From: Gautieria morchelliformis
Lineage: Eukaryota > Basidiomycota > Agaricomycetes > Gomphales > Gomphaceae
DNA: 64,000 bases
Direction of reading: 5' to 3'
NCBI GenBank assembly: GCA_015179125.1
Contig: WHVA01000150.1
Location: forward strand, 124,001-188,000
Numbering within the stretch: the first letter of the stretch is position 1; each line of letters begins with the position of its first letter. Position numbers and translations under genes: made by a program. Under the pieces are notes generated by a model. That model was not told where the DNA came from. It saw only the letters and a list, made by a program, of their open reading frames with translations, and did no database searches. Below are positions 24,801-36,353 of this stretch, piece after piece.

Positions 24801-26768
24801 CACTCCAGCAGGACGTATCGGTTCGATCAATGAATGTTGTGGAGGGGTCTGGTGTGGCGTGGGAGGCGTTGAAGGTCTGATAGGAAAATTTGGAAGACTC
24901 TGGGGGATGGTTAAAGTGCTCAACGTAGCCATGTCCAAAAGCTCGGCGAGTATTCTGTACCTGAGCTCTCAACCAGTTAACATGTTATATGTGAAAAATA
25001 TGAAACGCGTACCATCGAGCAATCCAGCTCCAGAACTCCCAAGTCTCCTCGCCAATGCCCCACCCCCTGCTGAAGTCCCAAATCTCGTCAAGTGCGAATT
25101 AAAATGTGCGATGGCGCGTGAGTGCTCGGCGCGGTACAAGTACAATTTGACAATCTAATGGAAGGTCACATGAGCCTTATAAGGCTCGAGGTTGTCATCA
25201 TTGATCTGATCACCTTCACACTGATGCAATCCGCAAGCACCTTGGCTTCAGCCCAGCGTTTAGTGCGTGGAGGGAGGATAGCGGTCGACCCGAACATGTC
25301 TAACAAGGTCTCCCACGAGGTCTGGAAGTGCCTACACAATCAGATAATCAGCGAATACACGAAGTCTGCGAAGATGGGCGCACTTGCGCGCCACCTCCTC
25401 CTCGCCTCTAAACTCGGCGAAACACGCCATCTTGTATTCGTACCGAACTATCCATCCCTGCGGACGGAGGGGTTGCGGTGGTGCACGAGGGGAGAAAACT
25501 ACGTATCGCAAAGAAGTGACCAGTAAAATCATAATCACACAAGACAGGATAATATCGCAAGATAAGACCCACCAGCTGAGGGTGGCGCAAAGCTTCCCCC
25601 ATGACCGTACGCGGTTCCCTGGCCCGAACTCAGATTCCCCGCGTGTCTATTCCGTTTGCGTCGCACCCGCTTCGAATGAGTGAGATAGTATTCCAAGGCA
25701 GCATCATGCAGGGCTAACTGTAAACTTGAGTTGTTCACGAATTTGAATGCAGAACACCGTAGAGTAGCAATAGAATAAGCTTGACTTCGACAGTGAGATA
25801 ATATTGACCACCTTTTAACAAACTCTTGTAGCTCGGCTGTGCTGACTGGACTAAGCACGAAAAGAGCTGCACGTGAGTCGAGGCCTGATTGTCGTCGGAT
25901 GTAGGTCAAACGAGTGTCGAGATTCGGGTCGTCTGTGATAGTATCAAGCTCTCAGCTTCTACCCGCAAAGTAGATAGACAATGTATCAGTATGAACGACG
26001 AACCAAGCATTTTCCTACTTGCCATCAGGACGACCGTCAGCTTGACCCCTCGCTCGCTACACCCTCTCTTCCGAGCTGCAATCTCTGCGGAGAGCTCAGA
26101 GTCACGCCTTCTTTCCTCTTCTCTACGTCTCTCCTCATCCTACTCCCATTGATCCGAAAGTATATGTCAGCCACCGAGATACTTTCACAACGACAGACCG
26201 AGGCGCACTTTTTCATTGAAAACCTGCTGATGCAGAGGCGAAATGGGTCCACTCGGTAGTCGCCCTGGATACTCGTATAGCCGCAAGAACAGTACAAAAA
26301 CAGAGGGTAACAGCTCAGTATGCTTTCGGACCCAGATAGGAGCAATGAGTCCATCGGGATGCAAGGGTGATGTCTGGGTTAGTGGGGAGAGCGGGGAGTG
26401 TGCATCTTGTCCGACCGCTTTCTGAGGCGGAAAGCGTACATTCTGCGGGCACACTCCTTCAGGTGCAGGCCCGGTTACCTATTGAATACTTCACGAACCT
26501 TGTCCACCAATAACATTCTGAATCCCGGGCCTGCGCGATCCGGGTCACCAACCCAAACAGTACCCTTTTTGATACTCTTCTCCTGTAGAACTTCTCGTAG
26601 ACGCTTAGTAAGTAGGACGAAAGGATCGCCCTGCAACCGCTTGCCAAGGATACGGTCATCCTCTGAGGTGTCTGTGTCAGATTGTGTGTTATTGGGAGGG
26701 ACGTCAAGTCCCGCAATGAACATGACGGGTCCTAATTGGGCAAGGAACTCGGAGGGATACGAGTTCAT
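21866..26768 (-). CDS. TRAPPC11: TRAPP complex subunit 11 (foie gras / gryzun domains)
   Basis: ATG at 26768. The N-terminal exon (MNSYPSEFLAQLGPVMFIAGL, later GTVWVGDPDRAGPGFRMLLVDKVREV) and the next exon block (HDAALEYYLTHSKRVRRKRNRH, about 25.7 kb) match the family start. The foie gras region is plain at 24.94-24.2 kb: QHPGFYYYAAALCTQRRLEQF, FYVACRIAQTYHDSGKFDMAI, FERIAKAYRKERWG. The C-terminal gryzun part (23.6-21.87 kb) is beta-rich: HTLVIPTQLALQVDSLASYR, PYLSVPRDNVDALLELP, TVTIRNRHPWRTADLYLQVE, ending DGLTMFITPS. About ten introns interrupt it, and I did not place each boundary. Role: subunit of the TRAPPIII tethering complex in ER-Golgi traffic and autophagy. Confidence 0.88.
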
Positions 26769-27160
26769 ATTGCAGACGGCTATAGGCCACTGCTGTCAAT
26801 TACCTGCAGGACGTGGCAAGCGACAAGTCTGATGTTATCCAACTGGTAGACGAGCGCTAAACCGACCCGCCACCCTGAATCGACCAAACTTACTTGGAGT
26901 GCATATATATATATATATATAAGTAATTGTTTGCTTTTGTCCCAGGGATAATTAATTTTTGAACGAGTCCTACTGATCCGACTCTATCATATTTGTTTGC
27001 CTAAGTCGACTCTAGGTAACAGTGCAGTCAGGCATCGGCAGTAGTATGTAGTAGGTATGGACTGGAATCGCTCAGGACGAGCTTTGATCTGCCATTGATA
27101 ACTCAGACGCAGTCGGCCTGCTCAAAGTTGTCTGGGTCCTCGGATAGTCGCCATTTTTGA
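26769..27160. other. Intergenic with AT dinucleotide repeat
   Basis: Upstream of TRAPPC11 and downstream of the DUF3445 gene. It contains an (AT)n microsatellite at 26903-26922. No gene seen. Confidence 0.5.
26903..26922. repeat. (AT)n microsatellite
   Basis: Uninterrupted AT dinucleotides of about 20 bp. Confidence 0.9.
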
Positions 27161-28772
27161 TCAGGCTTCGAAAATCGGCCACCTTCTCGTCACCCCTACA
27201 CTCTTGAGAGTTAATACTGCCTTTTCGGACTCCCCGCAATATTCCAGTGCTACCCACCGGATAATCCCCAGGTCGATTTGGCGTTGATTTAGTTCTTGAA
27301 GGTAGGGTATTACTTTCTCCTCATACAGGGGCGCAAGCTTATACTGTAAACAAGTAATGAAGGTTGTAACCAATGATAAATACCATCTCGATAGCTCACG
27401 TTCATAAGCGTGCGATCCGAGTCCGCATGAACTTGGGCTAGGAGGGCAGGCACGAGCGGACTGTCGGCGAAGTCTTCCAATCTCTTCATAATGGGTCGGC
27501 TGTCACTTCGTTCAACTAGCGATTCACCTTGAATTGTTTCACCTACACTCCAAATATTATACCTTGACTTCGCGGTAGCTTGCGAAAAGTCTGGTGATCA
27601 ACACGAAAGAACAGGTCTTTGGGGTGCAACCTTTCCGCTAAGGTTGATCCTTCCACGGAGGCGATATTGTCTGCCACGCTCTATCAGTCAACTTCAGGGA
27701 GAGAAACAGAAGATAATCTAGTGCAGACGCATAAAAAGGTTCCTGTCATCCACAATCTCCCAGCTAGTCCGTTCAAAAGGCTCGTCGGGTTTGAAACGTT
27801 TCAGAGTTCTCTCGACACTAAGCAAAAGTTTTTCATTGAAATAAGGCACGGCTGCATGTGCCTCCTCCAAAGACTTGTCGATTTTTCCGAAAGCAGATAG
27901 AAACCTGGCAGGGGTACCAGGATACGTTAGTACGTTGCCGAATGTATGCAATAATATAGACCTGGGAAGGCTACCAGTCCTCCAACAAAGTAGACATGCC
28001 CATCGTCGCGCTCGCGGGCCATGAGGAAGTCGTCTTGGACGAGTCTGCCCATTACAATAGGCGTTACAACGTGAACTTGTTGGAACCTTCAAACTCACTT
28101 TGATATTGCCAGCAAAGCTTCGACTCCCTGTTTGCATTGTAGACCCATGAGTTTTTCGTCAGTTACTTTGTTCCAGATGCCTTCTCCTGGTGATCCAAGT
28201 CCTTCAAACAAGGTCGGATACCTCTTGGGGAGCCAATCGACCAGTACTCCCAACAATTCGTTGCAGGCGTCATCATTTTCTGGCAATGAGTCGACCACAC
28301 GTTTGCCTAAATGTGTTACAGTAATAAGTGAACCAATTGGTCAAGAATGATACAGGTTCAGAAACCTTGTTCGGAGATGACCCTGGCCTTTTCCTCGAGG
28401 TACCACTTATAATCCATGTCTATTTCAATCCAGTCGTTGGTATGCATAGGTTGGTGGGCCATTGTCTGTGTTCTGAATTCAGCTTCGCAGCCCCTCCGGG
28501 ACACAAAACAATAGTGCACGTACTTGGAAGTAAGGGTACCGAAGAGGCTTATTCACGTAGACATGGTTTCGCGTGGCTGCGTTGGCCAGGTCAAACTCGA
28601 GCAGTGGATCAGGGTCCCAAAATTGAACATCAGTCTTCTTGTCTTGCTGAAACCTTGAAGTCCTTTTGCGCGATGACGGTAAGATCACATACAGACCCAG
28701 GTATTTACCCAGAAGGAGCGGTATCAAGACAAGAAGTGTCCCCCAGAATATTAATATGAGTTCGAGAGGCAT
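27161..28772 (-). CDS. DUF3445 (heme-dependent oxidative N-demethylase-like) membrane-anchored protein
   Basis: ATG at 28772. The N-terminal segment LILIFWGTLLVLIPLLLGKY is a single membrane anchor. The following exons carry RYPYFQ, a NDWIEID-DYKWYLEEKARV region, VVDSLPENDDACNELLGVLVDWLPKRYPTLFEG and, after an intron, QDDFLMARERDDGHVYFVGG with a fPGF-like step. Then come AAVPYFNEKLLLSVERTLKRFKPDEPFERTSW and a C-terminus LAPLYEEKVIPYLQELNQRQIDLG ... VGVTRRWPIFEA. This is the order seen in fungal DUF3445 proteins. The catalytic activity is unknown in fungi; oxidative N-demethylation is by analogy only. Confidence 0.75.
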
Positions 28773-28978
28773 TTTGCCACAGCGTAAAAGCTAGAAGAAT
28801 CTGTTTCCCTGCAGTAGGGCAGTTATAAGGCATGAGGTACCGGTATTCTGACCGAGCTCCGACGGTTCTCGAGGCATCTATAGTCATGGACGACGTTCGG
28901 GTAAGACATCACTTGACCAAAAGAATTGATACATCTATAAATTGCGTTATCGTTTGAGATAAGTACTGTTATCGGCCC

Positions 28979-29632
28979 ATGGCATGCCGGCTGCTTCCGA
29001 CGATTTCAGTCTTGACAAAGTCAGCACGTACGATGGCTGAAGCCGAGCTCGAACGGTTGACGATGCAGATTGTTGTCAGGAAAGATCTGTTACATGTGCG
29101 TTACGATGTAAAGTTTAGCCTCTGTAGGTCTGATGAAGTGTAGGCTGAAGGGTGGGGTGTTGGTCCATTGTTGGCCCAAACAGCTCATGTAGCGACAGCG
29201 GCGAGTATTATTCATGATTGAACTCTTAGTGCAACTGACATTGTAACATTTTTAGGTATTACATGAGTTCAGAGCTCTGGAAGAAACCAAGAACTACGTA
29301 GCAGATCTCAAAACCATGCGAAAGGTGGGGTGAATCCCGTGGCGTTGCCAACAGTTCCAGTTTACTTTACTTTCCACATACAGGTGGTACTCGAGGTACC
29401 GCACATCCTTTGTCTGCCACAGTATCGAACTAACGTCACGAAGACGGCAAACGATTCTTCACTCAATAAATTGGCAGCGTTGCTTTCTGCTGCGGAACCA
29501 CCGATCCCATACTACTTATGGGTTGAACAGCCTGAGAACATGCCAACATGCTTGGCCTTGGCACCAAACCGCAAAGAGAAACCAGTGAAAAAGGCTCTTG
29601 ACAAAGCTGGTTGTCGGCTGTGGAGAGCATGA
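28979..29632 (+). CDS. PTRHD1: Peptidyl-tRNA hydrolase 2 domain protein (PTRHD1-like)
   Basis: Exons spell MQIVVRKDLLH / AEGWGVGPLLAQTAHVATA / VLHEFRALEETKNYVADLKTMRK / VVLE / TANDSSLNKLAALLSAAEPP, then PYYLWVEQPENMPTCLALAPNRKEKPVKKALDKAGCRLWRA to the stop at 29630-29632. The 48-nt segment after VVLE (GTACCG..CACGAAG) splices in phase. The family shares the PTH2 fold with a KDL..GWG...AQ..HA core. An in-frame ATG at 29033 could be the true start; the first one (28979) adds MACRLLPTISVLTKSART, a possible mitochondrial presequence. Probable cytosolic or mitochondrial protein; the hydrolase activity of this subgroup is uncertain. Confidence 0.87.
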
Positions 29633-31144
29633 TCCCGGCGTCGTGGGTTCAATGTATACACATGGCATGTGCATCGCCGGGATCTTCCTGGTGTGATTTT
29701 CACTCCTGGTCGTTTTTGCTTTATTCAATGACCGTGGATAGACCGGAAAACATCATGCATGGCCCGTCCTAACTGAAAAGGATGCGGAACAAGCTACTAC
29801 TTCTCACTTCGCTCACTGCTCACTGCTCACCGACCAGGGTTGCCCTGTCATCACAGGCAAATAAGTGTGGCGTCTATGGAATAAGTGAATTGAACCCCGC
29901 TCTACAGGACATGATATGTGCATCATCATGATACGGTCGCGTCGGTGGACACTTAGTCGCCGTCTTGTCAAGCTAGTGTGCCACCCTTCTGCTCGTGATC
30001 GCTCCTTCCCTCCTGTTGCGGTGCTGCCATACCTTTTTCGTCTTTCCAACATTGGACACTGCTCGGATAGTTGCTGTCGACTCGCTCTCAACTCTCTATC
30101 CTTACAGAGCTACATGACCTTATCCAGCAGGCGCTGCACACCACTATGATGAGCACCGACTTGAACATCTACAACCTCTAGACCTAAAGCGACGATGTAT
30201 ACAAAGTTGCAAGTATTTCTTGGATGTCTATCTCATCTCGCGGCATAGTTTCGAATGATGATCTGAATCCAAGTGATGTCGAGACGTCGATGCATCCTCT
30301 CCTTATTCTAACTCGAACGCTAGTGCTGTATGCGATGGAATCGGCAGCATGTCCGTCCTTTCAGATAATATCTCAATGATGCTTTGATGTGCCGTCTGCA
30401 TCTCGCTGGAATAAAAATTCTCCATGTGGGGGTACAAGCTCCGCTGCTGTCATAAAATGGACACTATCCTCCCCTTCAGTTCGTCGCAGCCTGCCGCCGC
30501 ATGAACTCTCCATTCAGCCATTATGCGTTTCTCAGTGGCCTCGACGCTCTGTCCTAGCGAGCTCGACGAAGCGGATTCTCAACCGTACGTTAGCCCGCTG
30601 ACAGGTGTGCGAGAACACAACGCAAAGAATTGGCTTGAGAAATCACGACGTTCCGGTATGCATACACGTCGTCAGACGGATCCAGTAGCCATGCTAGATT
30701 TGATGCGAGGATTCCAGGCCCTAGGTCAGGATGGAACAGTTTATCAGTCTTCTTATACCTAGGGGTGTTCTACGTGACTTTGCGCTCATTTGAGCAGCCT
30801 GGGGGGCAACGATGGTGAAATGGCTTCCTGAGCTGGTTGACACACTGGACTGGTCTACCTGCGGACAGAAAAAGTGGCAATGAAAGGAAGACAGCGCGTT
30901 TGGCTGGGCTCAAGTCTTGTCACGGTTGCGCTAGTCCGGAGGAGCAGACCAAATTTCGCAATAACCAGACAAACATTCCACGGCTTTTAGAGTGTGTTGG
31001 ATGTAGGTGCACATTCGAAACCGCGAAAGGCGCGATCGCGCAATAAACATTTTCAGTTTATATGCAGAGCATGAAATTAACCAGATCCAGCCTTGGAATG
31101 TTATGCATTCCTGACGGGAAGCCCCTCACCTAGCATGCATGATG
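29633..31144. other. Long intergenic stretch with only unsupported short ORFs
   Basis: Open frames at 29916-30149, 30389-30601, 30523-30762 and 30837-31046 (+) have no recognisable motif and do not join through convincing introns. The last two (ending QALGQDGTVYQSSYT and RCTFETAKGAIAQ) could be exons of an unrecognised plus-strand gene, but I cannot support one. Confidence 0.4.
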
Positions 31145-31233
31145 CGGCGTGTTGTGTCGGAGAGCCTGAAATATACACCGATGGCATTATACTTCTTGAG
31201 TATACGGTGTATATTTCAGGCTACGACACGCCG
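31145..31233. repeat. Long foldback upstream of the metallothionein gene
   Basis: AGCCTGAAATATACACCG (31163-31180) is repeated as its exact reverse complement at 31205-31222 with a 24-nt spacer. An outer arm CGGCGTGT (31145-31152) pairs with ACACGCCG (31226-31233), with a few unpaired bases on the left side. It lies about 70 bp upstream of a TATA box. It may be a tiny foldback transposon, a cruciform or a regulatory palindrome. Confidence 0.9.
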
Positions 31234-31269
31234 TACCATGATGTCAACAGGGGGATTATTTGAGTCGCA

Positions 31270-31277
31270 TGACGTCA
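31270..31277. promoter_or_regulatory. CRE/ATF-like palindrome TGACGTCA
   Basis: A perfect TGACGTCA octamer 16 bp upstream of the TATA box of the metallothionein gene. bZIP factors of the ATF/CREB type bind this sequence. Stress control of the gene is inferred. Confidence 0.5.
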
Positions 31278-31292
31278 GGCCAGTAGCGTTGG

Positions 31293-31299
31293 TATAAAT
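31293..31299 (+). promoter_or_regulatory. TATA box of the metallothionein gene
   Basis: TATAAAT 66 bp upstream of the end of the 5' leader, i.e. 72 bp before the ATG at 31365. Confidence 0.65.
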
Positions 31300-31364
31300 G
31301 ATTCAGACCAAAGGTCACCTAGACTCAGCGAAACTTGAGGCCCTTCTAAACTTCAACTACTACA

Positions 31365-31648
31365 ATGGCTTGTAATTGCGAGAAGACCAATTGCCAGTGA
31401 GTAGTCATATCGCTCTGCCTCATACATGCTAATGATGGGGGCTCGGAAGGTGCGCTGACGCAGGCAAGACATGCAATTGCGCAAAGGGGACATGCACTTG
31501 CAAGGGGTGTGCGAACGCTGCGCACAGCGAAACTGTGAGTACCCTCGGGTCTGAATCTGCTACGATGTGTTCATACAAGACTTGGCAGTGCGCATGCAAT
31601 GGCACTGGGTCTGGATGCAACTGTCAGAATGGCTGCAAGTGCACTTGA
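31365..31648 (+). CDS. Cysteine-rich metallothionein
   Basis: Three exons: 31365-31396, 31450-31534 and 31580-31648, with introns of 53 and 45 nt (GTGAGT..GGAAG and GTGAGT..ACAAG). They give 61 residues starting MACNCEKTNCQCADAGKTC and ending GCNCQNGCKCT. There are 15 cysteines, nearly all in CxC or CxxC pairs (3, 5, 10, 12, 19, 21, 26, 28, 31, 43, 45, 52, 54, 58, 60), in two clusters split by a Cys-free linker with His36. It should bind Cu(I) or Zn/Cd in the cytosol. No exon is long enough to appear in ordinary ORF lists. The upstream foldback, CRE-like site and TATA box suggest an inducible gene. Confidence 0.9.
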
Positions 31649-31905
31649 AGACGGGGTATCGTTGGTGTAAACTCATGTGAAGGGGGGTAAAACACATGTA
31701 GGGGGCGAGTTCGAACGTTGTCTCAGTATGGTGTATTGTATCATGCCTCGGCATATTTGAAGGTTTATCGGCGCAAACCAGACTGTCGGCGTGGGACAAA
31801 CTGTCGACGGTGTGCCGGGTTCTCCATCGTGTGCTTCTGCATTAAGTAGTATTGTAGAGGTGGTGTGAGCTGGCGACGTGGGTTAACGCTGTAGCCAAGA
31901 GTAAC

Positions 31906-32618
31906 ATGGCTAGGACCGTTTCTTTTCTCCTCCCATTATGTCTCTTTGTCTGTTTTACTCTGCTGCTCCTTGTCTCTCTAAGCATGCCAATCATCAAGGC
32001 TTTATACATAGTGGCAGTCCGAGCAGAAGGCTTAGAAACTCAACCTGCAACAGCCGTAGCCACAGAATTACGCTTTGGTGTATGGGGATATTGCGCGAAT
32101 AGGTGGGCATGGTGTATGCAGTCTGCCAAGTAGTCCTGCTGAGCAGGATGTCTAGTGTGTTGAACCTATCAACGATTTTTACCGACGGAGAGTGCACGCC
32201 AGCGCATCTGGGCTACCGCATAGATCCAGCGATCATGGCACTGGCAGGGCATGCGGCTGTCGCACAAGACATCGAGAAGGCACTCACAATTGTCTTTGTT
32301 CTGCATCCAGTTGCCACAGGCTTGACTCTCCTCGCCTTAATTTGTGCAATTCCAGCATCACGGTCGCGTTGTTGTGGCATTGTTACACTCATTATCGAAG
32401 TCATCTCGGCACTCCTCACCACAGTTGTCCTCGCTGTTGACTTTACTCTCATTGACGAGTTAGAAGACCGTATTGGCGGCAGCTTTGATGTGGATTTTGG
32501 AAACTGTCCTTGGATAGTCTTGGGGGCAACGCTGCTAATCTGGATTTCTGTTGCAATGTCAAGTGCCGTAGCATGTAAATGTTGCGGGTGTGGACGAAGA
32601 CGCGACCGGGACTGGTGA
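31906..32618 (+). CDS. SUR7/PalI-like four-helix membrane protein
   Basis: ATG at 31906. Exon 1 has a first membrane helix (FLLPLCLFVCFTLLLLVSLS), then LRFGVWGYCAN. A roughly 45-nt intron (from about 32099) joins to MSSVLNLSTIFTDGECTPAHLGYRID. Three more helices follow: IVFVLHPVATGLTLLALICA, GIVTLIIEVISALLTTVVLA and WIVLGATLLIWISVAMSSA. The cytosolic tail is CKCCGCGRRRDRDW. The fold and the FGVWGYC / LGYRID landmarks fit fungal SUR7/PalI proteins, which act in pH sensing and eisosome-type membrane domains. The Cys-rich tail next to a hydrophobic helix could be palmitoylated. Confidence 0.75.
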
Positions 32619-32991
32619 GCGTTTCAAAGTCCAGGAAAAGATGGTGCTGACCCGACATGTAGGAGGGAAAGACCTTCCGAGAAATAACCCGAACGCATGT
32701 TAATGGGACGCATTAGATGTCCGGTCTTTTCATATATCTTGCTCATCGATACCAGGCTGTTAATTACATTCTCTCGCCCAGCATTTCACATCTTGGTAAT
32801 TCCTGCCGGCCATGTTGCATAGCTGAGAACAGTGATCGAGCGATGACGATTGCCATCCTAAAAAGGAGTATTTTAGTGAGCCTGTTCTGAGAAAGGACGG
32901 TAAATAACAAATAGCACCGCAATCTATACGCAGATTTCAGACTTTGTACTCTGGCCCTGCCTGCCCGAGGTTAAGTTTGGTTTTGTGGAAG

Positions 32992-33024
<33 letters not shown>

Positions 33025-34035
33025 CAAAAAGTCCGTCGACGTGATTCTGCCGCAGCACACCACATTTCCAATGCGAAGAGTTACATGGCCTTTTCTCCAA
33101 AATGTAGAGCTCAGTTCCGCGTGAATAGAGATCTCGAGAGCCTAATGTGTTCCGATAAAGTTAAGTGATATTAAGCAGGGTTGATGGGACTCTGTGATGG
33201 GGAATCGAGGGATTGGCTTTAGCATTTGGCAGTACAGTAGTCTACGCCGGCCGAGTAGATGACTTTGAAGCGTCTGTAGGTAATACCAGGTGATAATCTC
33301 CCCCAGTACGAAATCAATGCTCGGCGGCCAGCGTGGCCCCGGGTCGTTCAGGGTCATCCATACGAGCGTAGCGGTGTGTCCTGCAGTGCTTCGGAGCTGA
33401 CCGTCTTTAGTTCACGCGTATCACGAAGCAGAACCGTCGGAGGACAATAGGCGTCGTGGGCGACGTCGAGATGCGTTCAAGCGCTGCCTTTCAGAACCTC
33501 AACATGGTAAAGACTCCCCATGACGGTAACGGTGACTCAGGCCGGGATTGAGATGGGATCGGTGATATGGCTATGTGGCCCGTGCACGCTTGAGTTGGCG
33601 TTGGGATCACGGAGGCAATGTTAGCAGTTTAGCGCGTTACCTTACTAGTATAGTGGATGCCCCCTGTCCTCTTCTTCAACCTACCCGTCCCTCGTTGCCT
33701 CTAACTTTTTCATTTCAACTTTGGACGAGTTGTTGATTCTGCAAGCGTATTCTCCTCTTATACCTGCCCCAGAAGCAGATCCTTGTTTCCCTCGTTTGTG
33801 CGTGCCCGTTTTTCGCTCACCACATTCCCCACACTCTTTTGCTAGAGTCAAGCTGTCCGACTCCTCCTATCCCCCCACATCTGCGCCTGGTTTTGTCTTT
33901 CTGACTTGACCTTTTTTTCTCTCTTTTATTCCGCATTTTTCGATTCTTTTCCGCCGTCGCCGCACTTCTTCATCCATCCCACTCCGCTCCCTACAATTCT
34001 CTCTTTTCCTACTCTTTAATCCTGCCTCTTTCGCG
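32619..34035. other. Intergenic with poly-A run and pyrimidine-rich leader
   Basis: It contains a 30-base A run (32994-33023). A minus-strand frame at 33357-33142 has no recognisable motif. The last about 350 bp (33660-34030) are strongly pyrimidine-rich, as expected for the leader of the highly expressed type of fungal gene that follows. Confidence 0.5.
32994..33023. repeat. Poly(A) tract of 30
   Basis: Thirty consecutive A residues. It could be the tail of a retroposed sequence, but no target duplication or upstream SINE-like box was found. Confidence 0.9.
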
Positions 34036-36353
34036 ATGGACGACCCGCAGCAAGTCCTTACGGCCCAATATCCTGGTTACGGCTTCGAGCTCGACATGAT
34101 GAAGGTACACTCTGCTTCGCTGTCTCTCCTTCCCCCCGTTCATACGTCCCTTCAGCGTTCTATGGAGCAATCTGGAGGTCCGGAATCCGTGAAGAAACCT
34201 CGTTGGTCAAATGAAGGCAATGCTGCAGCCGCTCTCTCTAGTGCAGCCGCCTCTGCTGCCGCTCGCAACAACGCCCCCTCGTTCGAAAACTACGGTTACG
34301 GCAATAACTCCTTCAACCACCAAAACATACTCGCACAACAGGCGCAAGCGCAAGCTCAAGCGCAGCAACTGTATGCGACGCCCCTTAGCTCGAATGGTGC
34401 TAGCAATGGCCAAGGCACGGCCCCCCAGATTAGCCCAAACACTGCTGTTGCCTTTGCCCAGCAGCAGGCACAAAACGGCAACCCACCGCAGTCTCCCTTT
34501 GTTGCAAATGCCAACAATGCCGCTTACGGCATGGGTAACTTTGGCTACGGTATGATGGGTGTTCCGGGCATGGGCATGTTAGGTGGTTTCCCGTACAGCC
34601 CTCAAATTGGTTCGTTCCAGCAGGTGCGTGTACATAATGTTGATGTCAAGTGCTTGGCAATGTCTTATGTGTGTGCAGCAACAAACGCGTCCGAACAACT
34701 TAAATATTTCGGCTGCACAAGCCGCCTACTCTCCTGCTGCGGCTGCTGCCGCGGCAGCAGCTGTCAATAATCAGACTGGACGTACTGTTTATGTTGGTAA
34801 TCTTCCAGCTGATGCGTCGGTTGACGAGCTCCTCAACCTGGTTCGTTTCGGTCCCCTTGAGTCTGTTCGGGTTTTGCCGGAAAAGTCGTGCGTGTTTATC
34901 TCATTCCTGGACGGCTCGACTGCCGCCGCCTTTCATGCCGACGCCACTGTAAAGAAGCTCTCCCTCCACGGTCAGGAGCTCAAGATCGGATGGGGAAAGG
35001 CTAGCCCTGTTCCTAGTCAGGTCATGCTCAGTATTACTCAGAGCAACGCTTCTCGCAATGTTTACCTTGGCGGCCTCGACGATGGGATGACTGAAGAGCA
35101 GTTGAGGGATGACCTGTCACGATTTGGCCTAATCGACCAAGTTAAGATTGTAAGGGATAAGAACATTGGTTTTGTCCACTTTCTAAGCATTTCGACTGCT
35201 ACCAAAGTTCGTGAAGTCTTTTCTGTCGCCATACAACACTTACCTTCTGAATAGGTTGTTGCCACTCTCCCCACAGAACCCGCGTGGGCTGGCAAGCGTG
35301 TAAATTATGGAAAAGATCGCTGCGCGTATGTTCCCAAATCGCAGCAGGCGGCTGCCGCCGCCGCTCAGGTCGCAGCAGCGCAATCACTTGTTGCACAATC
35401 AGCAGCAGCTTCACTACAAAGTTTCCCACACTCACCATTCTCGCCATATCCCGAAATGCCAACTACTCCCGCCGGAGCTGCTATGCTCGCTAGTATGGCA
35501 GCCACCGGAGGCACCGGCCTCAATAGAACCGTATATCTCGGAAATATTCATCCCGAAACGTCAACAGAGGATCTTTGTAACGCTATCAGAGGCGGCGTGC
35601 TTCACAGCATCAGATTTATGCCTGACAAGCACATCGCTGTAAGTAAAAGCTGATGTGGTACGGCTGCTGGCGCTTACTTAGCCCCCAGTTCGTTACATTT
35701 GTCGATCCTACGGCCGCTTTCACCTTCTATCAAGTAGCGTCGTACCAAGGTCTCACGTTGAATAATCGTCGTCTCAAGATCGGGTGGGGGAAGAATTCGG
35801 GACCTCTCACGCCCGCACTCGCGCTTGCTGTGCACTCCGGAGCTACACGTAATGTTTACATTGGCAACGTTGAAGACTTTGACACTTTCAGCGAGGAGAA
35901 ATTAAGGCGCGACTTCGGGGAGTATGGGGATATAGAGCTTATCAACTTTTTGAAGGAAAAGTAAGCGGGACTGTAGCGTGACACCATTTTTTGGCGCTGA
36001 CGGTTGTTGCCATTAGGAACTGCGCCTTCGTTAATTTCACCAACATTTCAAATGCGATCAAAGCGATTGATAGTGTTAAGAACAAGGCGGACTATGCCAA
36101 CTTGCGCGTTGCGCATGGTAAAGATCGCTGTGCCAACCCACCCCGGTCAGGTCCTCAAGGCGGGTCAGGTGGCATGCGTCGCGCGTCAGGCAACAATAAC
36201 AGCGTACAAGCTGTAGATGGTGATGACGAGAAGATCGACGCTGCTCTGCTCAAGGCTGAGGACGACCAGGCACTGGCAGAGCACATTTTGGAGACTCAAG
36301 GAATGAATGTCGACGACACAGCCAATGAAGTTCCCCAAGTTCCTCAAGAATGA
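34036..36353 (+). CDS. MRN1: RNA-binding protein with four RRMs (Mrn1/Nrd1 family)
   Basis: Exon 1 is 34036-34104 ([19 protein letters not shown]) and the next starts at 34156. An Ala/Gln/Gly/Asn-rich region follows ([29 protein letters not shown]). RRM1 has [20 protein letters not shown] and CVFISF; RRM2 [16 protein letters not shown] and NIGFVHF; RRM3 [17 protein letters not shown] and FVTFVD; RRM4 [18 protein letters not shown] and NCAFVNF. The repeated linker LKIGWGK and VNYGKDRCA are hallmarks of this family. Acidic C-terminus ends VPQVPQE. Yeast Mrn1 and fission-yeast Nrd1 bind mRNAs controlling differentiation and cell-wall functions; the prion-like N-terminus suggests condensate or granule localisation (inference). 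Confidence 0.92.

Noticed and set aside
26037-26832. Plus-strand frames opposite the TRAPPC11 5' region
   Set aside because: Shadows of the minus-strand gene; no independent motif.
32994-33023. Poly(A) run as the tail of a SINE or processed gene
   Set aside because: No target duplication and no upstream gene-like or polymerase III promoter sequence found.
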